Shown: in pieces, positions 46,511 to 56,396 of the stretch
Layout of the letters: each line of letters begins with the position of its first letter
Position numbering within the stretch: the first letter of the stretch is position 1
Assembly: GCF_003201955.1 (NCBI RefSeq)
Contig: NZ_QJJM01000001.1
Span: forward strand, 372,001-436,000
Length of the DNA: 64,000 nucleotides
Reading direction: 5' to 3'
DNA from: Blastomonas natatoria
Lineage (GTDB): Bacteria; Pseudomonadota; Alphaproteobacteria; Sphingomonadales; Sphingomonadaceae
Made by a program: the position numbers and the translations under genes
Notes under the pieces: model-generated
Told to the model about the DNA's origin: nothing
Databases searched by the model: none
What the model saw: only the letters and a program-made list of their open reading frames with translations

Positions 46511-47541
46511 TGGCACAGGCGGCGTCGGCCTTGATCGATGACTTTGCCCGCCACGGCGGACGCATCGGCATGGCCCAGGCCGCCTTTCCGCGCATGGACC
46601 GGTGGACCGACCTGTCCACCGGCATCGCGCCTTGGTCCTATCAGGCTGCCGCATCAGCCCAATCAGCGGCAGAATTGCCTGATCCTGCCGCGCTTTCGGC
46701 GCTCGAAGCGGCGGCCGCCGGCTTTTTCGGGGCTGACCCTGCGCGCGTGGTCGCGGTGCCGGGTAGCGATCTCGCCATGCGGCTGCTGGGACTGTTACTG
46801 GGCCGGCGGTCTTTCGTCTTTCGTCCCGCCATCGTCCGGCCCGGCTATTCGGGCCATGCGGCCATGTGGGGTGGGCATGAGGCCATGGCCTGCACGGCAG
46901 AAGAGATCACGAGCATCGCGCCGACCCATGACGTGCTGGTGCTGGCCCGCCCCAACAACCCCGATGGCATTGTGGCCGACCCTCTGCTGCTGGAATGGGC
47001 CAGCCTGACAATGTCCGCGCGCGGCGGCCATCTGCTCGTCGATGAGGCATTTGCCGATGCCGATCCGGCCTGCAGCCTGGCGGGGCGCGGCTGGCCGGGG
47101 CTGATCGTGTTGCGATCGTTCGGAAAGTTCTTCGGGCTGGCTGGATTGCGACTGGGCTTTGTCATCGCACCGCCTGCCATCATATCCGACCTGCGCGCGC
47201 TGATGGGCGACTGGCCTGTCTCCGGCCCGGCGTTGGCGACAGGCCTGGCAGCCTATCGCGACACGGCCTGGCACGGGGCGCAGCGCGCGCGGTTGGCCAC
47301 AGCATCGCAGCGGCTGGCCGCGCTTTTGACCCGCAATGGCATCGATATCGTCGGCCAGACGCCGTTTTTCGTTTTGGCATCAGCCGAGCACCGCGATCGC
47401 CTTTTCGTTCATCTGGCAGAGGCTGGCGTGCTGACGCGCCCGTTCGATTACGAGCCCTGCTGGCTGCGGATCGGCCTGCCGCGCGATGAAAACGATTGGG
47501 CCAGACTGGATGAGGCCCTTGTCATCTGGAGGACGCAATGA
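46510..47541 (+). CDS. cobD: Threonine-phosphate decarboxylase (cobalamin synthesis)
   Basis: PLP-dependent, aminotransferase-fold enzyme that makes (R)-1-amino-2-propanol phosphate, the linker of the lower ligand. The 343-residue protein has the PLP-lysine region VLRSFGKFFGLAGLRLGF and the Asp of the VDEAFAD motif. The name CobD follows Salmonella; the same enzyme is called CobC in Paracoccus-type nomenclature. The ATG overlaps the btuB stop (TGATG). Histidinol-phosphate aminotransferase is the main alternative, but the operon argues against it. Confidence 0.9.
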   Translation: MAQAASALIDDFARHGGRIGMAQAAFPRMDRWTDLSTGIAPWSYQAAASAQSAAELPDPAALSALEAAAAGFFGADPARVVAVPGSDLAMRLLGLLLGRRSFVFRPAIVRPGYSGHAAMWGGHEAMACTAEEITSIAPTHDVLVLARPNNPDGIVADPLLLEWASLTMSARGGHLLVDEAFADADPACSLAGRGWPGLIVLRSFGKFFGLAGLRLGFVIAPPAIISDLRALMGDWPVSGPALATGLAAYRDTAWHGAQRARLATASQRLAALLTRNGIDIVGQTPFFVLASAEHRDRLFVHLAEAGVLTRPFDYEPCWLRIGLPRDENDWARLDEALVIWRTQ

Positions 47542-48149
47542 CCGAGACCGAGCAGGATTTTGCCCGCCACAATGCGCGGATGAAGCGGGTTCAGGCCGCA
47601 CGCGAGCGGATGCAGGCACGGCGCACGCTCGAGCGCGGGCTGCTGATCGTTCACACCGGTAACGGCAAGGGCAAGTCCTCGTCTGCCTTCGGCATGGCCA
47701 TACGCTCGCTGGGCTGGGGGATGAAGGTCGGCATTGTCCAATATGTCAAAGGGAGCTGGGAAACCGGCGAGAAGAATTTCTTCCAGGCCAATCCCGACCT
47801 GCTGACCTTCGAGGTGATGGGCGAAGGCTTCACCTGGGACACGCAGGACCGCGCCCGCGATATCGAGGCTGCGCGCGCCGCGTGGGAGCGGTCGAAGGAG
47901 CTGATCCTCGATCCGGATTATGACTTCATCATCCTCGACGAGCTCAACATCGTGCTTCGGCAGGATACGCTGCCGATCGACGAGATTGTCGCGTTCCTGA
48001 AGGATCGTCCGTTGACCAAGCATATCTGCATTACCGGCAGAAGTGCGAAGCCCGAGCTGATCCAGATTGCCGATCTGGTGACCGAATTCGGCGAGGTGAA
48101 GCATCCCTATCATGCCGGGTTCAAGGCGCAGAAGGGCGTCGAATATTGA
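47538..48149 (+). CDS. cobO: Cob(I)yrinic acid a,c-diamide adenosyltransferase
   Basis: Attaches the upper adenosyl ligand to the corrinoid cobalt. The 203-residue BtuR/CobO-type protein has the P-loop HTGNGKGKSSSAFGMAIR, with the preceding basic helix typical of this family, and DYDFIILDELNIVLRQD. It overlaps the previous gene by 4 nt and the following btuF start by 4 nt. Because it adenosylates imported corrinoids it fits a salvage operon. Confidence 0.95.
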   Translation: MTETEQDFARHNARMKRVQAARERMQARRTLERGLLIVHTGNGKGKSSSAFGMAIRSLGWGMKVGIVQYVKGSWETGEKNFFQANPDLLTFEVMGEGFTWDTQDRARDIEAARAAWERSKELILDPDYDFIILDELNIVLRQDTLPIDEIVAFLKDRPLTKHICITGRSAKPELIQIADLVTEFGEVKHPYHAGFKAQKGVEY

Positions 48150-48988
48150 TCCGCGCCTTCGCCTTGTTGCTGGGGCTGGCGATCGCGGGCTGCGCGTCGC
48201 AAGCGGCAGATCGATTGACGCAACGTCCGAAAACACAGGCTCTGCCGCGTGTGGTCTCGATCAACCCCTGCGTCGATGCGGTGCTGATGCAGGTGGCCAG
48301 CCCTGGGCAGATCGCCGCGATCAGCCATTATTCGCAGGACCCGCATGCGACCTCGATCCCGCTCGATCAGGCGCGGCGCTTTGCCGCAACCTCGGGCACA
48401 GCCGAAGAGGTGGTGGCGCGCGCGCCCGATATCGTGATCGCCGGAGCGCATGTTGCGCCAGCGACCATCGCGGCGCTGCAGCGCATGAACATCAAGCTGA
48501 TCCAGATTGGTGTTCCCGAAAGCATCGCCGAAAGCAGGGGGCAGATCCGGACGATCGCAGCTGCGGTCCGTCAGCCCCGGCGCGGCGAGGCGCTGGTGGC
48601 GCGGATCGATGTGGCCGTTCGCGCAGCATCGGCGCAGCCTGGTTCGGCGCCTGCGGCCCTGATCTGGCAAGGCGGCGGTCTGGTGCCGGGTGAGGGGACA
48701 CTGGCGAGCGAGCTGCTAAGACGGACCGGCTTTCGCAACATGAGCGCCGATTATGGCCTCAAGCGCTGGGATGTGCTTCCGCTCGAGCATCTGGTCGTGC
48801 GGCCGCCCGAAGTGCTGCTGTCCGTCGGAGCGGAAGATCGCAGCGACCGCATGCTGGGCCATCCGGTGCTGGCGGGTCTGAAGCAGACCATCGCGGTGCG
48901 CCGCTATCCCGAGCGGCTACTGCATTGCGGCGGCCCGACGATCATCGACGCGGTGGGGCATCTTGCGACGATCAGGCGCGCCTTGTGA
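48146..48988 (+). CDS. btuF: Cobalamin ABC transporter substrate-binding lipoprotein (BtuF-like)
   Basis: A 280-residue protein with a lipobox LAIAGC, so lipid-anchored, followed by a periplasmic-binding fold of the BtuF/FepB class (RVVSINPCVDAVLMQVASPGQIAAIS; APDIVIAG). Translation starts at a TTG overlapping the cobO stop codon, which indicates coupling. It hands corrinoids to the BtuCD transporter encoded next. The position in a B12 operon, not the sequence alone, separates it from iron-siderophore binding proteins. Confidence 0.88.
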   Translation: MIRAFALLLGLAIAGCASQAADRLTQRPKTQALPRVVSINPCVDAVLMQVASPGQIAAISHYSQDPHATSIPLDQARRFAATSGTAEEVVARAPDIVIAGAHVAPATIAALQRMNIKLIQIGVPESIAESRGQIRTIAAAVRQPRRGEALVARIDVAVRAASAQPGSAPAALIWQGGGLVPGEGTLASELLRRTGFRNMSADYGLKRWDVLPLEHLVVRPPEVLLSVGAEDRSDRMLGHPVLAGLKQTIAVRRYPERLLHCGGPTIIDAVGHLATIRRAL

Positions 48989-49956
48989 ACCGGTCGCTCG
49001 CTATCAACATCGGGTTGGTCGCCGCGATTGCTGCAGCCATGCTGTTGTCGCTGATCGCGGGCAAGGTGTGGATCCCGCTCGACGCCTGGGTGCACGCCGA
49101 TCCGCGCTGGCCGATCATCGCCGAGCTGCGCCTGCCGCGCACGGTCCTTGCAGCCATGGTTGGCGCGGGCCTGGGCCTGTCCGGCGCGGCGATGCAGGGC
49201 TATCTGCGCAACCCGCTTGCCGATCCCGGGCTGTTCGGCGTGTCGTCGGGCGCGGCACTGGGGGCGGTGATCTCGCTCTATTTCGGCTATGCCGCCGCGC
49301 CCTGGCTGCTGCCGATGTTCGCGCTGACCGGCGCTGCGATCACCATGGCGCTGCTCGCGGTGCTGGTCGGCCGATCGGGCAGCATCGTCGTGTTCACGCT
49401 CGCCGGTGTGATCCTCTCGAGTGTCGCGGGGTCGATGACCGCGCTTGCGATCAGCCTTGCGCCGACACCCTTTGCGACCTCGCAGATCGTCACCTGGCTG
49501 ATGGGCGCGCTGACCGATCGCAGCTGGGATGATGTGCACCTGGCGCTGCCGCTGCTGGCGCTGGGATGCGTGCTGCTGGGTCTTACCGGGCGCACGCTCG
49601 ATGCGCTGACCCTGGGCGAATCCGCCGCCCGCTCGATGGGGGTCGATCCGCGGCGGCTGCAGCTGCTGATCGTGGTCGGCGTTGCGCTGTGCGTCGGCGC
49701 ATCGGTGGCAACGGCGGGGATCATCGGATTTGTCGGGCTGATCGTGCCGCATCTCGTCCGTCCGTTGGTGGGTAACCGGCCTTCGGCGGTCATGCTGCCG
49801 TCCGCGCTGGCAGGTGCGCTGCTGCTGCTGCTTGCCGACAGCCTGGTGCGGGCCATTCCGACGGTCAGCGAATTGCGGCTGGGGATTGCCATGTCGATGC
49901 TGGGCGGGCCGTTCTTCCTGATCCTGTTGATGCGCATGCGCCGGAGGCTGGCATGA
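48985..49956 (+). CDS. btuC: Cobalamin ABC transporter permease (BtuC-like)
   Basis: A 323-residue FecCD-family permease with about ten hydrophobic segments. Family stretches are LRLPRTVLAAMVGAGLGLSGAAMQGYLRNPLADPGLFGVSSGAALGA and GFVGLIVPHLVRPLVG. It begins at a GTG overlapping the btuF stop codon (GTGA). It forms the membrane channel of the BtuCD importer; the ATPase gene overlaps its 3' end. Confidence 0.92.
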   Translation: MNRSLAINIGLVAAIAAAMLLSLIAGKVWIPLDAWVHADPRWPIIAELRLPRTVLAAMVGAGLGLSGAAMQGYLRNPLADPGLFGVSSGAALGAVISLYFGYAAAPWLLPMFALTGAAITMALLAVLVGRSGSIVVFTLAGVILSSVAGSMTALAISLAPTPFATSQIVTWLMGALTDRSWDDVHLALPLLALGCVLLGLTGRTLDALTLGESAARSMGVDPRRLQLLIVVGVALCVGASVATAGIIGFVGLIVPHLVRPLVGNRPSAVMLPSALAGALLLLLADSLVRAIPTVSELRLGIAMSMLGGPFFLILLMRMRRRLA

Positions 49957-50735
49957 GCGGGCTCGCCGTCGATCACCTGACGCTTGCCCGGGGCGGTCGG
50001 CCGGTGCTGGACAGTGTCAGTGCGGTCTTCTCGCCCGGACGCGTGACCGCGGTGCTGGGCCCGAATGGGGCGGGAAAATCGACGCTCCTCGGGTGCCTCG
50101 CGGGCTTGCTTGCGCCTGATGCCGGGCAGGTGCTTGTCGGCGCCCGACCGCGCCAGACGCTGGGCATGCGCGAGCTCGCAAGGCAGATCGGTCTGCTGCC
50201 GCAGGGTGGCGACGTGCATTGGGACGTCGATGTTGCGACACTGGTAGGGCTGGGCCGCTATCCGCACCGCGCGCGCTGGGGAGAAACGCAGCAGGATCGT
50301 GCCGCCGTCGCGCGCGCCATGGCGGCGACCGACGTCACCCGGTTCGCGACCCGCCCAATGGCTGCGCTGTCGGGCGGCGAGAGGGCGCGGGTGCTGCTGG
50401 CGCGTGTCCTGGCGGGCGAACCGCAATGGCTGCTTGCCGATGAGCCGCTGGCCAATCTCGATCCCGCGCATCAGCTGGATACGCTGGCTTGCCTGCGCGA
50501 TGTCGCGCGCGGCGGTGCAGGCGTGATCGTGGTGCTGCACGATCTCAATCACGCTATCCAGGTGGCCGATGAAATCCTGCTGCTTCGCGATGGTCGCACC
50601 GTGGCGCAGGGTGCGCCCGCCGAAGTTCTGACACCGGAACGGATTGCGGAAACCTATGGTGTCGCCGGGCAGATCGGGACGACGCCCGGCGGGGTGCCGT
50701 TCATCGTGACCATGCCGATGGCGCACCACGCATGA
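49953..50735 (+). CDS. btuD: Cobalamin ABC transporter ATP-binding protein (BtuD-like)
   Basis: A 260-residue ABC ATPase: Walker A GPNGAGKST, Q-loop in GLLPQGG, signature LSGGERARVLLARVL, Walker B WLLADEPLANLDP, and the H-loop His in VLHDLNH. It powers corrinoid import with the BtuC-like permease whose stop codon it overlaps, and it overlaps cbiB by 4 nt. Confidence 0.93.
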   Translation: MSGLAVDHLTLARGGRPVLDSVSAVFSPGRVTAVLGPNGAGKSTLLGCLAGLLAPDAGQVLVGARPRQTLGMRELARQIGLLPQGGDVHWDVDVATLVGLGRYPHRARWGETQQDRAAVARAMAATDVTRFATRPMAALSGGERARVLLARVLAGEPQWLLADEPLANLDPAHQLDTLACLRDVARGGAGVIVVLHDLNHAIQVADEILLLRDGRTVAQGAPAEVLTPERIAETYGVAGQIGTTPGGVPFIVTMPMAHHA

Positions 50736-51658
50736 TCGCGCGGCCGGAACAGCTGCTGCTGGCACTGATCGGCGAGGCGGCGATCGGCTATCCCGCGCCG
50801 CTGCTGGCAGCCATCGGCCATCCGGTGATGTGGACCGGCGCGGCCATCGCGGCGCTCGAACGGCGTTGGAATGCGGGCAGCGCCGTGCGTCGCAAAGCAA
50901 TGGGGCTTTGCCTGCTGGTACTGATCGCAGGGATTGCTGCTGCCGTTGGCTGGGGCCTGGAGCGTCTGGCCGGAGACAGTATCGCCGTTGCAGTGGTGAT
51001 CCTGCTCGCGACGACGGGCCTGGCGCAGCGCAGTCTGGACGACCATGTCCGCGCGGTCGCTGCGCCCTTGCTGCGCGGCGATCTGGCGGAAGCGCGCGCG
51101 GCGGTCGCCATGATCGTGGGGCGCGACACCGATACGCTCGGCGAACAGGGCATCGCGGTCGCCGCGATCGAAAGCCTCGCCGAAAGCCTCTGCGATGGCA
51201 TTGTCGCGCCGGCGCTCTGGTTTCTCGTCGCAGGCCTGCCCGGCCTGATGGTCTGCAAGGTGGTCAATACAGCCGATTCGATGATCGGCCACCGCGACAC
51301 ACGATATCGCCATTTCGGCTGGGCGGCCGCGCGCACCGATGATCTGGTGAACTGGATCCCCGCCCGGATGTCCGGCGTGCTGCTGTGCATGGCGGGCGGG
51401 GGCGGATGGCGCGTCATGCTGCGCGATGCCCGCCATCATGCCTCGCCCAATGGTGGCTGGCCGGAAGCGGCCATGGCGGGTGTGCTCGGGCGAAGGCTGG
51501 GCGGTCCGGTGCGCTATGATGGCGAAGCGGCGGACCGTGCCTGGCTGGGCGATGGCCCGGCCCCTGCTGCTGGGGATCTCAAGCGGGGGCTGTGGGTCTA
51601 TCGCCGGGCGTGCCTGCTGCTCTGGATTGGCGTAGGAGGTCTGGCATGGCTGCTGTGA
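50732..51658 (+). CDS. cbiB: Adenosylcobinamide-phosphate synthase
   Basis: Membrane enzyme that links aminopropanol phosphate, or a related amine, to adenosylcobyric acid (CbiB in Salmonella, CobD in Paracoccus-type naming). The 308-residue polytopic protein has the family motifs [22 protein letters not shown]…[22 protein letters not shown] and ARMSGVLL. It acts right after CobQ, encoded next, and uses the product of CobD. It overlaps cobQ by 13 nt. Confidence 0.94.
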   Translation: MIARPEQLLLALIGEAAIGYPAPLLAAIGHPVMWTGAAIAALERRWNAGSAVRRKAMGLCLLVLIAGIAAAVGWGLERLAGDSIAVAVVILLATTGLAQRSLDDHVRAVAAPLLRGDLAEARAAVAMIVGRDTDTLGEQGIAVAAIESLAESLCDGIVAPALWFLVAGLPGLMVCKVVNTADSMIGHRDTRYRHFGWAAARTDDLVNWIPARMSGVLLCMAGGGGWRVMLRDARHHASPNGGWPEAAMAGVLGRRLGGPVRYDGEAADRAWLGDGPAPAAGDLKRGLWVYRRACLLLWIGVGGLAWLL

Positions 51659-53103
51659 TGTTGCAGGGTACGGGGTCGGATGTCGGCAAGTCGGTGCTCG
51701 TTGCGGGGCTGTGCCGGTTGCTCGCCAATCGTGGGCTGAAGGTGCTGCCGTTCAAGCCGCAGAACATGTCGAACAACGCGGCGGTCGCTGAAGGCGGGGA
51801 GATAGGCCGGGCACAGGCGCTGCAGGCAGTCGCCTGCCGGGCCGCGCCCAACGTGGACATGAACCCGGTGCTGATCAAGCCGCAGTCGGATACCGGCGCG
51901 CAGCTGGTGGTCCACGGCAAGGTCGTCGGCACTCTGGGTGCGGCGGATTACCAGCATCGCAAGGGCGAGTTGCTTGGCAAGGTGCTGCAATCCTGGCAGC
52001 GGCTGACCGCTGCAGCCGATATCGTCATCGTGGAAGGCGCGGGCAGTCCGGCAGAGATCAACCTGCGCGCTGGCGACATCGCCAATATGGGTTTTGCGCG
52101 GGCCGCAGGCGTTCCGGTGGTGCTGATCGGCGACATCGACCGGGGCGGAGTGATCGCCTCGATCGTCGGGACGAAGGCCGTGATCGATGCCGAGGACGCC
52201 GCGATGATCCGGGGCTTTCTGATCAACAAGTTTCGCGGCGACGTGAGGCTTTTCGATAAGGGCTATGCCGAGATCGAACGCCGCACCGGTTGGCCGGGGC
52301 TGGGCGTTATCCCGTGGCTCGCTGCGGCGCGGCAGCTGCCCGCCGAGGATGCGGTGGTGCTGGACACAGCCGCGACCAGCGACGGCGCGATCACCATCGC
52401 GGTGCCGATGCTATCGCGGATCGCCAATTTCGATGATTTCGATCCCTTGGCGCATGAGCCCGGCGTGCGTCTGATGATGGTGCCGCCGGGACAACCCTTG
52501 CCCGGCGATGCGGCGCTGATCATCCTGCCCGGTACCAAGGCGACGATCGCCGACCTCGCCTTTCTGCGCGCGCAGGGCTGGGACATCGATATCGCCGCGC
52601 ATGTCCGGCGCGGTGGCGCCGTGCTTGGCATCTGCGGTGGCTATCAGATGCTGGGGCAAACGATAGAAGATCCCGATGGCGTCGAGGGAATGGCCGGAAC
52701 CGTAACCGGGCTTGGCCTTCTGCCGGTGACGACACGGCTCACCGGGGACAAGCGCGTGATCGAGGTGACCGGCAACAGCATTCGCGATGGCCAGCCTTTT
52801 GCGGGCTATGAAATCCATGTCGGCCAGACGCGCGCGTTGTCCCATGTGCAGCCGTTGCTGCGGCTGGCCGATGGAGCGATGGACGGTGCCGTCAGCCACG
52901 ATGGCAGGATTGCGGGATGCTATATCCACCGGCTGTTCGATCATCCCGCACAGCGCGGGGCGTGGCTGGCGCGCCTGGGCGCGCAGAGCGATGGCATCGC
53001 GCAGGGCCATCGGGTCGATCAGGCGCTTGATGCGCTCGCAGCCGATCTGGAAGCGCATGTCGATATCGATCGGTTGCTGGCGATCGCGGGGTATCGGGCA
53101 TGA
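51646..53103 (+). CDS. cobQ: Cobyric acid synthase
   Basis: Glutamine-dependent amidation of adenosylcobyrinic acid a,c-diamide. The 485-residue protein has the ATP-binding N-terminal half ([32 protein letters not shown]) and a class I-type glutaminase half with the Cys in [11 protein letters not shown]. The ATG at 51646 is preceded by TAGGAGGT, a strong ribosome-binding site inside the cbiB coding region, which fixes the start. Its presence means the cell can use cobyrinic a,c-diamide-type precursors, although no earlier ring genes are in the window. Confidence 0.95.
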   Translation: MAAVMLQGTGSDVGKSVLVAGLCRLLANRGLKVLPFKPQNMSNNAAVAEGGEIGRAQALQAVACRAAPNVDMNPVLIKPQSDTGAQLVVHGKVVGTLGAADYQHRKGELLGKVLQSWQRLTAAADIVIVEGAGSPAEINLRAGDIANMGFARAAGVPVVLIGDIDRGGVIASIVGTKAVIDAEDAAMIRGFLINKFRGDVRLFDKGYAEIERRTGWPGLGVIPWLAAARQLPAEDAVVLDTAATSDGAITIAVPMLSRIANFDDFDPLAHEPGVRLMMVPPGQPLPGDAALIILPGTKATIADLAFLRAQGWDIDIAAHVRRGGAVLGICGGYQMLGQTIEDPDGVEGMAGTVTGLGLLPVTTRLTGDKRVIEVTGNSIRDGQPFAGYEIHVGQTRALSHVQPLLRLADGAMDGAVSHDGRIAGCYIHRLFDHPAQRGAWLARLGAQSDGIAQGHRVDQALDALAADLEAHVDIDRLLAIAGYRA

Positions 53104-53738
53104 CCGGACCGGTGTTCGATGCGACCTTTCGTGCATCGCTGGACCAGCTGCTGGCATGGCGGCGCGATGTCCGGCATTTTCAGGCACGGCCGCTGCCAGA
53201 TGGCATGCTCGACCGACTGCTCGATACCGCGTGCGGCGGGCCCTCGGTGGGCAATGCGCAGCCCTGGCGGTTCGTGCACATCCTCTCGTCCGACCGCCGC
53301 AATGCGCTCGCTCAACAGGTCGACGCGGAAAAACGGGCGGCGGGCGGGGCCTATGACGGGCAGCGCAAGGCGCTGTATGATGGCCTCAAGCTGCACGGCC
53401 TTCGCGAGGCGCCGGAGATTGTTGCGGTGTTCTGCGACGAGCACGACAGTGCCGGCCATGGCCTGGGCCGTGCGACGATGCCCGAAACCTTGTGCTGGTC
53501 GGTGGTGACGGCGGTGCACACGCTCTGGCTCGCCGCGCGCGCGCAAGGCATTGGGCTTGGCTGGGTGTCGATCATCGATCCCGAGGGGCTGAACATGTTG
53601 CTCGATGTGCCAGCGCACTGGCGATTTGTCGCCCTGCTGTGCCTCGGCTATCCCGAGCGCGAGACCGAAACCCCAGAGCTCGTCCGGCATGGCTGGCAAG
53701 AGCGGCTCGACCCTGCCACGACCCGACTGGTGCGCTGA
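53100..53738 (+). CDS. bluB: 5,6-dimethylbenzimidazole synthase
   Basis: Oxygen-dependent flavin-destroying enzyme that makes DMB, the lower ligand of B12, from reduced FMN. The 212-residue nitroreductase-fold protein has [29 protein letters not shown] and the C-terminal [11 protein letters not shown] region characteristic of BluB rather than general nitroreductases. It overlaps cobQ by 4 nt and is 2 nt before cobT, which activates DMB. It shows that the lower ligand is made aerobically. Confidence 0.94.
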   Translation: MTGPVFDATFRASLDQLLAWRRDVRHFQARPLPDGMLDRLLDTACGGPSVGNAQPWRFVHILSSDRRNALAQQVDAEKRAAGGAYDGQRKALYDGLKLHGLREAPEIVAVFCDEHDSAGHGLGRATMPETLCWSVVTAVHTLWLAARAQGIGLGWVSIIDPEGLNMLLDVPAHWRFVALLCLGYPERETETPELVRHGWQERLDPATTRLVR

Positions 53739-53740
53739 CG

Positions 53741-54736
53741 ATGACCCGAAATGATGTCCATGCGAAGCTCGATGCGCTGGCCAAACCTGTCGGAAGCCTG
53801 GGGCGGCTGGAAGCTCTGGCCGTGGAACTGGCTGTGACAGGCCGGTCGCTGACGCCTGCCACCCGTCCGCGCCGTCTGGTGCTGTTTGCCGCTGACCACG
53901 GTGTGGTGGCGCAAGGGGTGAGCGCCTGGCCATCGGCGGTGACCACCGCGATGGTCGAGACGATCCTCACGGGCCAGGCGACCAGCGCCGCACTGGCCAC
54001 TACGCATGGCGTCGATGTCCGGGTCGTCGATGCCGGAATGGCCCAGCCACCGCGCCGCCCATGGCCCGCCCATTTCAACGCGCAGCCGGTAGCGCCGGGA
54101 ACAGCGGACCTGAGCGTCGGTCCGGCGATGTCGGTGGATCAATTCGATGCGGCCTGGGCGCTGGGTGCGGCGGAAGCCCAGGCGGCCGTTGATCAGGGCT
54201 ATCGCCTGCTGATCGCGGGCGAGATGGGAATCGGCAACACCACCAGCGCTGCGTGCCTGACCCACGCGCTCGTCGGCATCGATGCCGATACAGCGACCGG
54301 AAGCGGTGCGGGTGCGGATGCGGCGATGCGGGCGATCAAGCGCGATATCGTGGCGAAGGCCGTCGCACGGCTGGAAGGCCGCACCGACAAGGGCGCCCTG
54401 TCTGCCATCGCGGGATTCGAGATTGCAGCGATGGCGGGCTTCTATGCCGAAGCGGCGGCGCAGGGGGTCCCCGTGCTGCTCGACGGCTATGTCACCACCG
54501 CTGCAGCCCTGATCGCCGAACGCCTGTGTCCGGGCACACGGTCTGTGTTGATCGCAGGCCATCTGTCCGCAGAGTCCGGCCATCGCGCAGCGCTGGCACA
54601 ACTCGGCATCAGTCCGGTGCTCGAATGGCAGATGCGGCTGGGCGAAGGCAGCGGCGCCCTGGTGGCGCTGCCGCTGCTCGACAGCGCTGCGGCGCTGCTG
54701 TGCGATGTCGCTCGGCTGGCGGATATCGGCGCTTGA
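53741..54736 (+). CDS. cobT: Nicotinate-nucleotide-dimethylbenzimidazole phosphoribosyltransferase
   Basis: Turns DMB into alpha-ribazole phosphate. From the ATG at 53741 the product is 331 residues, the normal size. Motifs include DALAKPVGSLGRLE, FAADHGVVAQGVS, GEMGIGNTTSAA and the catalytic Glu near LGEGSGA. An open frame extends far upstream but it overlaps bluB and is not family-like. It follows bluB by 2 nt. Confidence 0.95.
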   Translation: MTRNDVHAKLDALAKPVGSLGRLEALAVELAVTGRSLTPATRPRRLVLFAADHGVVAQGVSAWPSAVTTAMVETILTGQATSAALATTHGVDVRVVDAGMAQPPRRPWPAHFNAQPVAPGTADLSVGPAMSVDQFDAAWALGAAEAQAAVDQGYRLLIAGEMGIGNTTSAACLTHALVGIDADTATGSGAGADAAMRAIKRDIVAKAVARLEGRTDKGALSAIAGFEIAAMAGFYAEAAAQGVPVLLDGYVTTAAALIAERLCPGTRSVLIAGHLSAESGHRAALAQLGISPVLEWQMRLGEGSGALVALPLLDSAAALLCDVARLADIGA

Positions 54737-54738
54737 CG

Positions 54739-55527
54739 ATGGACAGCAAATGCCCTGTCTGGGCGCCTCCGGTGCTCGCCATACAGTTCCTCACGCGGAT
54801 CCCGGTTCCTGGTACCGCACGGCTTTCGCCTGCGCAGATTTCGGCAGGGTTGGTGCAGGCTGTCGGGTGGTTTCCGCTGGTGGGCGCCGCGATCGGGGCG
54901 ATCACGGCCGCGGTCGCACTGGCCGCCGATACGCTCTGGCCCACGCTGGTCGCCGTGCTGATCGCTCTGGTCGTCGAGGCCTGGCTCACAGGGGCGTTTC
55001 ACGAGGATGCCGTCGCCGATTTCTGTGATGCCTTTGGCGGAGGCTGGACGGGCGACGACGTACGACGGATCATGAAGGACAGCCGCATCGGCAGCTATGG
55101 CAGCGTCGGGCTCATCCTCGCGATCGGGCTGCGGCTGGCACTGATGCTGGCGGTGGTGGAGAGCATGACGCCGCTGCCTGCATTCCTGACGCTTGTCGCT
55201 TCGGCCTGTTTCGGGCGGTTGCTGGTCGTCGTGCTGATGGCATCCGTCGCACCGGCACCGCAGGGTGAGGGGCTTGCCAAGGATATCGGATCTGGCGTCG
55301 GCCTGCAGGTGCTGATCCTGGCGGTGACGACCGCGATCCCGGGGATGACGGGTTTTGCTTTGCTTGAACCCATCTCCCTGCTGGCGGCGACGGTGGCTGC
55401 GGGCGCGTTCATCCTGTGGTTTCGCGTGCTTCTTGTCCGGCGGATCGGGGGGAGCACCGGCGACTGTCTGGGGTTTTCCGCCTATGCAGGGCAACTGATC
55501 CTGCTGCTCGCGGCTGTGGCGGCGTAG
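54739..55527 (+). CDS. cobS: Adenosylcobinamide-GDP ribazoletransferase (cobalamin synthase)
   Basis: Membrane enzyme joining adenosylcobinamide-GDP to alpha-ribazole (phosphate), completing adenosylcobalamin. The 262-residue polytopic protein has IQFLTRIPVP at the N-terminus and the metal-binding HEDAVADFCDAFGGG…KDSRIGSYG motif of CobS. The start at 54739 is 2 nt after cobT; a longer open frame upstream is out of register with family homology. CobU makes its substrate. Confidence 0.94.
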   Translation: MDSKCPVWAPPVLAIQFLTRIPVPGTARLSPAQISAGLVQAVGWFPLVGAAIGAITAAVALAADTLWPTLVAVLIALVVEAWLTGAFHEDAVADFCDAFGGGWTGDDVRRIMKDSRIGSYGSVGLILAIGLRLALMLAVVESMTPLPAFLTLVASACFGRLLVVVLMASVAPAPQGEGLAKDIGSGVGLQVLILAVTTAIPGMTGFALLEPISLLAATVAAGAFILWFRVLLVRRIGGSTGDCLGFSAYAGQLILLLAAVAA

Positions 55528-55529
55528 CC

Positions 55530-56105
55530 ATGGCGCAGAAGGTGCTGCTGGTTCGGCATAGCCAGGTTGCGCGTGCCTGGCAGGGACGCTGCTATGGGCG
55601 GAGCGACATGGGGCTCAGCCGGGAGGGAAGCGCGCACGTTCGCGCCCTTGCGCCGGAGCTGTCCCGATGGCGGCCCGATCTGGTGGTGCATTCCGGCCTT
55701 CGCCGCGCGCGTATCCTGGCTGATGCTGTCGCCGCGCATGCCAGGGTCGCTTCAAGCCCCGATTCCGCCTGGAGGGAGCGCGATTTTGGCAGCTGGGAGG
55801 GTCGGACCTGGGCCGCGATCTATCGCGAAACAGGCGACGCGATGGACGGCATGATCAATGATCCCGCACGCTTTCGTCCCGGTGGCGGCGAAACCACGAT
55901 GGAACTGGCCGCGAGATCGCTGGCTGCCTGGCGCTCCCTGCCGGCGCAGCGGGTGCTGGTCGTTACCCATGGCGGGCCTATCGCTGCGATTGCCGGCAGC
56001 TTGAATGCGGCAAGCGTTGGCGAATGGCCGATGCTGGTTCCCGCTCCAGGCGGTGCGATCGAAATTGCGCGCTTGTGCGGCACTGAACCGGTGGCCACAC
56101 CTTGA
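55530..56105 (+). CDS. cobC: Alpha-ribazole phosphatase (histidine phosphatase family)
   Basis: A 191-residue phosphoglycerate-mutase-like phosphatase with the N-terminal catalytic motif LLVRHSQ (RHS in place of the usual RHG/RHT), a GRSDMGLS loop, ERDFGSWEG and the second His in VVTHGGPIAAI. In this operon it should remove the phosphate from alpha-ribazole phosphate or cobalamin phosphate. It is the last gene of the 12-gene operon; about 290 nt without a gene follow. Confidence 0.88.
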   Translation: MAQKVLLVRHSQVARAWQGRCYGRSDMGLSREGSAHVRALAPELSRWRPDLVVHSGLRRARILADAVAAHARVASSPDSAWRERDFGSWEGRTWAAIYRETGDAMDGMINDPARFRPGGGETTMELAARSLAAWRSLPAQRVLVVTHGGPIAAIAGSLNAASVGEWPMLVPAPGGAIEIARLCGTEPVATP

Positions 56106-56396
56106 ACAGGGCCCGGGAATCGAGCGCCCGACGAGAGCCTGGGCAGTTCCTTGCATCCGAAAAGACCCACCGCAATCCGCGCCGATAGGGATGGTCGGAT
56201 CGAGCGCATCAGCCAGACACAGGGGCCGATGGTATGTCTCGGGACGACGATCACGTTGTGCGGCGCATGATTGGAATGAGCGCCGGACAGCGCGGCTTGC
56301 TCTCTTTCTAACCCATGTGCGTGAACCAATTCGTCTGATCGCGCGTAATGCGCCGGGGGACGTTCAAGCCAGGCGCCCTGAAGTTCAGGATGGTTG
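56106..56396. other. Gene-free region before tamA
   Basis: About 290 nt between cobC and tamA. A frame stays open across it, but the sequence is Arg/Trp/Pro-rich without family features and is rejected as a gene. It presumably contains the end of the cob transcript and the tamA promoter. I found no clear terminator hairpin or promoter pair. Confidence 0.5.
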
